34,972 nt of DNA from Acidimicrobiaceae bacterium (GTDB taxonomy: Bacteria > Actinomycetota > Acidimicrobiia > Acidimicrobiales > RAAP-2). This document shows positions 28,551 through 34,972 of the stretch, in pieces. The notes under the pieces were generated by a model. The model made no database searches and had not been told where the DNA came from. It saw only the letters and a program-made list of their open reading frames with translations. The DNA lies in NCBI GenBank assembly GCA_003136415.1, contig PLEI01000076.1, positions 1-34,972 on the forward strand, in the 5' to 3' direction. The stretch's first letter is position 1. Each line of letters begins with the position of its first letter. The position numbers and the translations under genes are program-made.

Positions 28551-29260
28551 CATCCGAAGAACGCGAGCCACTCGTCCGCGCTGCGCGGAGCCAGCACTGC
28601 GTTGTGCGCTCGCACCTCGCCCAGAGTGGCGAACGGCTCGGGGGAATAGAAGTGCCCAGGGAATAACAACGTCTCGTCGGGCAGGCTCGCGAGACGATCC
28701 TGCAGCGAGACGTACATCTCACGCGGGTCAGAACCCGGCAGATCAGTACGTCCGCACCCACTCAGGAACAACGTGTCCCCGCTCACGAGGCGTCCGGCGA
28801 AGGACAGGCACTGGCTGCCCCGGGTGTGGCCCGGCGTATGAAGAAGCGTGATGTCGATGGCCCCCACCGAGATGATGTCGCCGGGCTCGTGAGGGACAAC
28901 CGGCGGCACGCCCACGCCCGTTCCCTGGGTCACCCAGGTGGTCTCACTCGACTGTACGTGAATGGGCACGTCGCACCGCGCAGCGATCTCGGCGATGCCC
29001 GCGACCGAGTGACCCATCAAGTTCCCACCAATATGATCGGCGTGGTAGTGGGTTCCCACGACGCCGACCAACGTCAGATCGTCGGCGTCGAGGAATGCCA
29101 GTAAGTCATCAGGTGAATAGGCGGGATCGACCAGCAGCGCTTCGCGGGTCTCGACGTCACCGATCACGTAAGTGAAGTTGGACATCTGTCGCGCCAGGAG
29201 GCTCTCCGTGGCGAAATCGCGCCCCGAGAGGAGTTGGCGGAAATAGAGCCGCTCACTCAC
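28550..29260 (-). CDS. MBL-fold metallo-hydrolase (glyoxalase II/persulfide dioxygenase-like)
   Basis: THYHADHIGGN, HTPGHTRGSQ, SGDTLFLSGCGRTDLPGSDPREMYVSLQ, LLFPGHFY. Confidence 0.92.
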   Translation of the reverse strand: MSERLYFRQLLSGRDFATESLLARQMSNFTYVIGDVETREALLVDPAYSPDDLLAFLDADDLTLVGVVGTHYHADHIGGNLMGHSVAGIAEIAARCDVPIHVQSSETTWVTQGTGVGVPPVVPHEPGDIISVGAIDITLLHTPGHTRGSQCLSFAGRLVSGDTLFLSGCGRTDLPGSDPREMYVSLQDRLASLPDETLLFPGHFYSPEPFATLGEVRAHNAVLAPRSADEWLAFFG

Positions 29261-29459
29261 CCGTCGCGACCCTGGCGATCCGTGGCGCGAGCTCCTCCAC
29301 CTTGGCCTTGGTCGCGGTCAGGCGCTCCTCCAACGACTCAATGATCTGCGTCGCGCGCTCGAGCTTGACGAAGAGTTCGTCGACCGATACCTCGCCCTGA
29401 TCAAAGGAGGCCACGATGGCATTGAGCTCCTCGGCCGCTTCGTTCCAGTCACCACTCAT
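29253..29459 (-). CDS. xseB: Exodeoxyribonuclease VII small subunit
   Basis: 68 aa, AAEELNAIVASFDQGEVSVDELFVKLERATQIIESLEERL; downstream of and overlapping xseA. Confidence 0.92.
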   Translation of the reverse strand: MSGDWNEAAEELNAIVASFDQGEVSVDELFVKLERATQIIESLEERLTATKAKVEELAPRIARVATGE

Positions 29460-30730
29460 CTACTATCTCCATTCTTCGTAGTAATCGATGCGTCAAAGCT
29501 TCCGTCGCTCACCCGCACGCGCACGTCATCGCCAACCTGCACGTCGCTCACCCGACTCACCGTCGAGCCATCGGTGCGAGTGATGATCGACCACCCTTGG
29601 GCCAGGCGCCGCGTCGGGTCGTACGCCGCGAGCAGTTGACGCGTCGTCGCGAGCGACGTGGACTCCGCATCGAGCAGATGCCGGGTCTGTAGAACCAGTC
29701 GCTCGCGCACCGATCCCAGGTGGCGCTCTTCACTGCGCAGTCGGTCGCGCACCGCGAAGATCATGGTGCGGCGGCGTTCGTTCACGAATTCCGCGGCTTC
29801 CTCGAGCACCGCCTCAACGGCAATGCAGATCCGCTGCGCCGGCACTCGCAGGTAGCGCTGATCCCACGTGCGCACTCGCGACACCAGTTCTTCGCCGAGC
29901 TTGGTGGGCGTAATGGCCCGGGTGTGTGCCACGATGTCCGCCACTGACTCATCACCGGTGTGTCCGATACCGGTCCAGACCGGCGTCGCGGCGGTGGCGA
30001 TGGCCCGCGCCACCCGCTCGTCGTCGAAGCACGCCAGGTCGCCCTTGGAGCCGCCACCACGCACGATGGCAATGACGTCGAGTCCCTCGCCGTCGAGCGC
30101 CGAGATGGCCGCGACAATTTGGGCGGGCGCCTGATCGCCCTGCACCAAGGTATTCACGAGCCGTACGTCAAAGGAGTAACCGCTGGCGAGCAACTGCCCC
30201 GTGAAGTCATTGAATCCTTCGGTCCCGGGACTCGCCACCAATCCCACCCGCAAAGCGACCGCGGACATTGCGACGAGCTGATTAGTCTCGAGCAGCCCCT
30301 CCGCCCCCAGCCGCGCGATGAGTTCGGCGCGCCGACGCGCCACGTCACCGAGGAGCCCTTCGGCGTCGATCGCCGTCACGGTGAAGCCGATCTTGCCCTG
30401 AGGCGCGTAGACGTCGACGTAGCCGAAGAAGTTCACAATGACGCCGGGCTTGATGGCAATGCCGTCATCGGCCAGTTTGCGCTTGAGGGGTCCCCACACC
30501 GAGGTCCAGCAGTGAGCGTTCAGGACCGGCCGCTTGGCGTCGGAGGACGCGGAACCGGCGTCGACCAGATCCACGTAGAGGTGACCCTTTTCGAATACTT
30601 TGGCGATTTCCCCACGCACCCAGCGCGGTTGGCGACGCCCGAACGCCGACTCGAGGTGCGACGTGATCAGCTCATAGAACTGCCCGACTTCCAGTATTGG
30701 TTCGGCCGAGGCGACGTCATCTGCAACCAC
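29456..30730 (-). CDS. xseA: Exodeoxyribonuclease VII large subunit
   Basis: WVRGEIAKVFEKGHLYVDLVD, DVIAIVRGGGSKGDLACFDDERVARAIATAATPVWTGIGHTGDESVAD. Confidence 0.95.
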   Translation of the reverse strand: MVADDVASAEPILEVGQFYELITSHLESAFGRRQPRWVRGEIAKVFEKGHLYVDLVDAGSASSDAKRPVLNAHCWTSVWGPLKRKLADDGIAIKPGVIVNFFGYVDVYAPQGKIGFTVTAIDAEGLLGDVARRRAELIARLGAEGLLETNQLVAMSAVALRVGLVASPGTEGFNDFTGQLLASGYSFDVRLVNTLVQGDQAPAQIVAAISALDGEGLDVIAIVRGGGSKGDLACFDDERVARAIATAATPVWTGIGHTGDESVADIVAHTRAITPTKLGEELVSRVRTWDQRYLRVPAQRICIAVEAVLEEAAEFVNERRRTMIFAVRDRLRSEERHLGSVRERLVLQTRHLLDAESTSLATTRQLLAAYDPTRRLAQGWSIITRTDGSTVSRVSDVQVGDDVRVRVSDGSFDASITTKNGDSR

Positions 30731-30804
30731 GATGCGAGGCTAGTGGGCGACTGCACCAGCCCCGGCCAGTTGTAACCGAAATTGTCCTGTGTCAGACTGT
30801 TGTT

Positions 30805-31165
<361 letters not shown>

Positions 31166-31266
31166 CTTGACCGGGCCGCGCGCCGTCGCAAGAATTTCCT
31201 CGCCAACGCGCGACCAGAGAACTACTGTGACCTCAACGGGCGCGACGTCGTGGAACGGAGGAGCGG

Positions 31267-32382
31267 ATGAGCAACGTGCGTGTACTGGTGGGCACCCGCA
31301 AGGGAGCCTTCGTCTTGACCGCCGACGCGTCACGGCGGGACTGGAAGGTCAACGGGCCCTTCTTTGGTGGTTGGGAGATCTATCACGTCAAGGGCTCCCC
31401 CGTCGACCCGAGTCGCATCTACGCCTCGCAGTCCACGGGCTGGTTCGGCCAAATCATGCAGCGTTCCGACGATGGCGGTGCCACGTGGGAACCGGTCGGC
31501 AACGAGTTCGCCTACGACGGCGTGCCCGGAACCCACCAGTGGTACGACGGGACGCCGCACCCCTGGGAGTTCGCGCGCGTCTGGCACCTGGAGCCCTCCC
31601 TCGACGATCCCGACACGGTCTACGCGGGAGTGGAGGACGCGGCCCTGTTTCGTTCGATCGACGCCGGGGCCACCTGGAGTGAGCTCTCGGGGCTTCGCGG
31701 GCACACTACGGGACCGTTCTGGCAGCCCGGCGCCGGAGGCATGTGCTTACACACCATCATCCTCAGTCCCGCTGATTCCCAGCGAATCGTGGTGGCGATA
31801 TCGGCGGCCGGCGCCTTTCGCACCGACGACGGTGGTGCGACGTGGAAGCCCATCAACCAGGGCCTGCGCTCCGAGGGTCTTCCCGACCCGCACGCCGAAG
31901 TTGGCCACTGCGTACACAAAATCGCGATGCATCCCTCCACCCCCGACGTCCTGTTCATGCAAAAGCACTGGGACGTGATGCGTAGCGATGACGCGGGCGA
32001 TTCGTGGCGTGAGGTGAGCGGAAACTTGCCGAGCGACTTCGGTTTCGTCGTCGACGTCCACGCGCACGAGCCCGAGACCGTGTACGTGCTACCCATCACC
32101 AGTGACTCCATGCACTTCCCACCCGAGGGGAAACTGCGGGTCTATCGCAGTCGGGTCGGCGGCCACGAATGGGAGCCCCTCACCGAGGGACTGCCCCAGA
32201 GCAACTGTTACGTCGACGTGCTGCGTGATGCGATGGCGGTCGACTCGCTCGACGAGTGTGGCGTCTACTTCGGTACCACGGGCGGTCAGGTATACGTCTC
32301 GGCCAACGGGGGCGACTCCTGGGAGGCCATCGTGCACGACTTGCCCGCCGTGCTCTCGGTCGAAGTTCAGACTCTGGCGTGA
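31267..32382 (+). CDS. BNR/Asp-box repeat (sialidase/VPS10-like beta-propeller) protein
   Basis: Repeated [54 protein letters not shown] Asp-boxes; no signal peptide evident. Confidence 0.9.
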   Translation: MSNVRVLVGTRKGAFVLTADASRRDWKVNGPFFGGWEIYHVKGSPVDPSRIYASQSTGWFGQIMQRSDDGGATWEPVGNEFAYDGVPGTHQWYDGTPHPWEFARVWHLEPSLDDPDTVYAGVEDAALFRSIDAGATWSELSGLRGHTTGPFWQPGAGGMCLHTIILSPADSQRIVVAISAAGAFRTDDGGATWKPINQGLRSEGLPDPHAEVGHCVHKIAMHPSTPDVLFMQKHWDVMRSDDAGDSWREVSGNLPSDFGFVVDVHAHEPETVYVLPITSDSMHFPPEGKLRVYRSRVGGHEWEPLTEGLPQSNCYVDVLRDAMAVDSLDECGVYFGTTGGQVYVSANGGDSWEAIVHDLPAVLSVEVQTLA

Positions 32383-32687
32383 CCGGCCACGCCGTTCGCG
32401 TCGTTCTCCCCGCGCATTTGAAGACTTTGGCGCAGGTGAGTGGCGAAGTGATACTCGCCCTCGACGGCGACGTGACCCCCGCGTCCATCATCGACGCGCT
32501 CGAGGATTCGTATCCCGCGCTACGCGGAACAATACGCGACCCGGCGACCGGCCGGCGGCGACCCTTCGTGCGGTTCTTCGCCTGCGAGGAGGATCTGTCT
32601 CATCGTGCACTCGATGAGTCGCTCCCGCCCGCGGTGATCAGTGGGACCGAGGCCTTCTGCATCATCGGAGCGATGGCGGGCGGCTAG
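32379..32687 (+). CDS. MoaD/ThiS-like ubiquitin-fold protein ending in GG
   Basis: [49 protein letters not shown]...[15 protein letters not shown] overlap with the BNR gene stop. Confidence 0.85.
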   Translation: MTGHAVRVVLPAHLKTLAQVSGEVILALDGDVTPASIIDALEDSYPALRGTIRDPATGRRRPFVRFFACEEDLSHRALDESLPPAVISGTEAFCIIGAMAGG

Positions 32688-33102
32688 CCAATCTGGCGAC
32701 GTCGATGCTCGGTTGAGCTGAGTGCCGATACGCGTCATGAACTTTTGGATCTGCAGGCTCACTGCCCCAACAGTGGGAGCACCGGGCGGACGTTGGGGAT
32801 CGTGCGTGGCGGACAAGGCATTAATGAGTGACCTGACGCGGGCAACTACGGCGGGGTTGGAGACGACCAGGGAGCCCGATGAAGACTCCTCCGGCTTTTC
32901 ACTCACGGGGCACCAGGTCACTACCTTGAGAGTGGAACTGACGTGGTCGCCCGGCTACGTGGTCACCGAGGTGCTGAGGGTGATTTCGGTCACCTGATCA
33001 ATCGCGAGCACCAGAGCGAACACCATCGTGACGTGACGCACCACCTTCCTCAGGGACCCACCTCCTCGGCCTCCGCGTCCGAAGACCGGGCCGACCGTGA
33101 GG

Positions 33103-33708
33103 TCAGGCGAAGTTCTCGAGCTGCGACAAGTAACGGTTGAGGGCGTTCAAAGTCGCCTTGGCCGAGGAGACCAACTCGGTCTCGGCCTGGGCGATGCCGT
33201 GGCGATCAGCCTCATTGGCTCGCGGGCGCAGGGTCACGATGACCGGCCATCCGCGCACGGTCGCGACATTGACCGAACCCACCAGGTAGAACGGCACGTC
33301 GAACTCGAGTTGGCGCAGCGCATCGAGCGTCGCTTCAGCTCCGCCAATCAGCGGTCCATTTTCTGAGCGGCCTACACCCACGCGTCCATTCACGTTGAGG
33401 TGCACCTCGCAGAATCCCTCGTGCGAGTTGAACTCCGCGCGCACCAAGGCGACGCGGCCCGCGTCGCTCGCTGCTCCTCGTGGCGCAGCGGGCACGGGCT
33501 TCATCTCCTCGACGCTCACGGTGGCGTCGGGGTAATAGAGGCTCACAATCTGCTTGGCCACCACCCGCACGGGTCCGGCGTCGTCACCGTTGACCACTAG
33601 TGACACGGCGTCAACGTCCCCCTTGTCGCCGTAGCGGAAACCCACGTTCACGACGCCCGGCAGGGCGCGCAGTTCGAGTTCGAAATCTTCTTCGGTCGGC
33701 GAAATCAT
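33103..33708 (-). CDS. Conserved hypothetical protein
   Basis: 201-aa ORF with plausible coding content (ELELRALPGVVNVGFRYGDKGDVDAVSLVV), ending just upstream of the next gene's coordinates. Confidence 0.65.
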   Translation of the reverse strand: MISPTEEDFELELRALPGVVNVGFRYGDKGDVDAVSLVVNGDDAGPVRVVAKQIVSLYYPDATVSVEEMKPVPAAPRGAASDAGRVALVRAEFNSHEGFCEVHLNVNGRVGVGRSENGPLIGGAEATLDALRQLEFDVPFYLVGSVNVATVRGWPVIVTLRPRANEADRHGIAQAETELVSSAKATLNALNRYLSQLENFA

Positions 33709-34529
33709 CGGTGAATAATACCCCTCTTAGCGTAGAGACGAGCGTCGGCAATCCTGGTGAGCTCCGTTGGATCGGTCGAGTCACGCGGCGACGTGGCCGT
33801 CCCTGTGGTGAATTCAATAGTCTCGCCCGCCTTGGCGACGTTGTCGCGCAAGCGTTCCACGAAGCCCATGGCTTCGTGTCCTTCAGCGTTGTTCAAGATG
33901 ACGGCGAACTCGTCGCCCCCGATGCGTGCGACCAAGTCGCCCTGGCGTACCGAGAGGCGCAGCGCGAAACCGAAGTGGCGCAGCAAGCGGTCGCCAACGT
34001 CGTGTCCCGAGCGGTCGTTGACGCCCTTGAAGTCCTTGAGGTCGATCATCACCAGCGTGAACGCCCAGCCGTAACGCGCGGAGCGCACGGTCGAGTTGGC
34101 GAGGGCGATGTCGAAGGTCCGGCGATTCGCGATGGTGGTCAGAGCATCGTGGGCGGCCGCGAAGCGCGCCAGGTGCAGCGAGAGGGCGAGTTGACACGCC
34201 GTGCGCACCGCGTCGAGTTCCACTTGGGGCACGATGTCGGGCTCACAGTAGACGCCCGGGGCCGACGAGAGGCGTCCCGCGCGGTCCGCGTGGACGGCGG
34301 CTCCGCCGAGGCGGAACTCCTGAGCGGTGAGCGACCCGTGCTCGAGAACCACGACGACATCGTCCAATTCATAGCGCTTGGCGAGTTGCTCCAACACCGA
34401 ATAGATGAAACCGATCCCCAATTCGTTCGTCGCCAATTCGTCGATCATGGTCTGGAACAACCACGGCTCGTAATTCGCGTCCAGGGGAGATTGGGGCACC
34501 TCGGCGAGGCTCAAGTCGTTATTCAGCAT
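33705..34529 (-). CDS. Diguanylate cyclase (GGDEF domain)
   Basis: AAHDALTTIANRRTFDIAL, DLKDFKGVNDRSGHDVGDRLL, VARIGGDEFAVILN; ATG overlaps the upstream TAA (TAATG). Confidence 0.92.
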   Translation of the reverse strand: MLNNDLSLAEVPQSPLDANYEPWLFQTMIDELATNELGIGFIYSVLEQLAKRYELDDVVVVLEHGSLTAQEFRLGGAAVHADRAGRLSSAPGVYCEPDIVPQVELDAVRTACQLALSLHLARFAAAHDALTTIANRRTFDIALANSTVRSARYGWAFTLVMIDLKDFKGVNDRSGHDVGDRLLRHFGFALRLSVRQGDLVARIGGDEFAVILNNAEGHEAMGFVERLRDNVAKAGETIEFTTGTATSPRDSTDPTELTRIADARLYAKRGIIHR

Positions 34530-34972
34530 TAGCCGTGGACCACGTGATTGGTGAGGCTCTGCTGGCTGCGAAGCGACTCGATGGGAATCGAACCAGCGCG
34601 CAGAATCCGCTCCAAGTCCTTGGCCGGCACCGGCCGCGAAATCAGGTAGCCCTGACCGCGCTGGCATCCCAGGTCCACCAACTTGTCGGCGATTTCCTTG
34701 GTCTCGATGCCCTCGGCAACTACTTTGAGGCTCAAGGCGCTACCCAGTCGAATAATGGAATCGACGATCGCGCGGTCGTAGATGTCGTGAGTAATGCCCT
34801 GGACGAAGCTGAGGTCGAGCTTCAGGACGTTCACCGGGAGGTTCTTGAGCTCGGTCATCGACGCGAATCCGGTACCGAAATCGTCGAGGGCGACTTCCAC
34901 GCCGAGCGACTGGAAGCCGAGCAGGATCTTGACGGTCTTTTCGGGCTTGTCGAGGACGGTGTACTCGGTGAT
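34529..34972 (-). CDS. EAL domain protein, C-terminal part, truncated by window edge
   Basis: ITEYTVLDKPEKTVKILLGFQSLGVEVALDDFGTGFASM, VAEGIETKEIADKL, GQGYLISRPV; frame open to position 34972. Confidence 0.92.
   Translation of the reverse strand: MTEYTVLDKPEKTVKILLGFQSLGVEVALDDFGTGFASMTELKNLPVNVLKLDLSFVQGITHDIYDRAIVDSIIRLGSALSLKVVAEGIETKEIADKLVDLGCQRGQGYLISRPVPAKDLERILRAGSIPIESLRSQQSLTNHVVHG

Noticed and set aside
27252-28649. 465-aa plus-strand ORF
   Set aside because: Shadow of the FAD-dependent oxidoreductase; low-complexity His/Arg/Val composition with no recognisable domain.
33600-34532. 310-aa plus-strand ORF
   Set aside because: Antisense of the GGDEF gene, whose motifs are unambiguous.

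Overview
34,972 nt of GC-rich bacterial chromosome, probably Actinomycetota (inferred from DUF3039, the IclR/PadR/ArsR set and high GC; Acidimicrobiia is only a guess). No tRNA, rRNA operon, CRISPR array or transposase was recognised. Left part: end of a branched-chain amino-acid ABC transporter locus (livG tail, livF, substrate-binding protein), a strong 18-bp hairpin, CaiB-type CoA transferase, enoyl-CoA hydratase, a CDF-like transporter, and a large secreted InlB-repeat/FN3/Ig-like protein. Middle: a PadR/membrane-protein pair, serine hydrolase, pirin, GNAT, an arsenic island (arsR divergent from acr3-arsC) abutting a truncated alpha/beta hydrolase, and an IclR/zinc-dehydrogenase pair. An accessory stretch (about 16.7-21.9 kb) holds three related polytopic membrane proteins of GT-C-like appearance; one is a full-length reading frame broken by three in-frame stops and no frameshift. 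Right part: YaaA, a TrmA-family RNA methyltransferase, glutamine amidotransferase, DUF3039, acyl-CoA dehydrogenase, FAD reductase, MBL hydrolase, xseB/xseA, RNase P RNA (closed by a 16-bp P1), a BNR-repeat protein overlapping a MoaD/ThiS-like protein, and separate EAL and GGDEF genes running off the right edge. The best candidates for undescribed biology are the GT-C-like family, the BNR/MoaD-like pair and the secreted protein with an HE..E..DP motif. All assignments come from reading the sequence; no database search was run.
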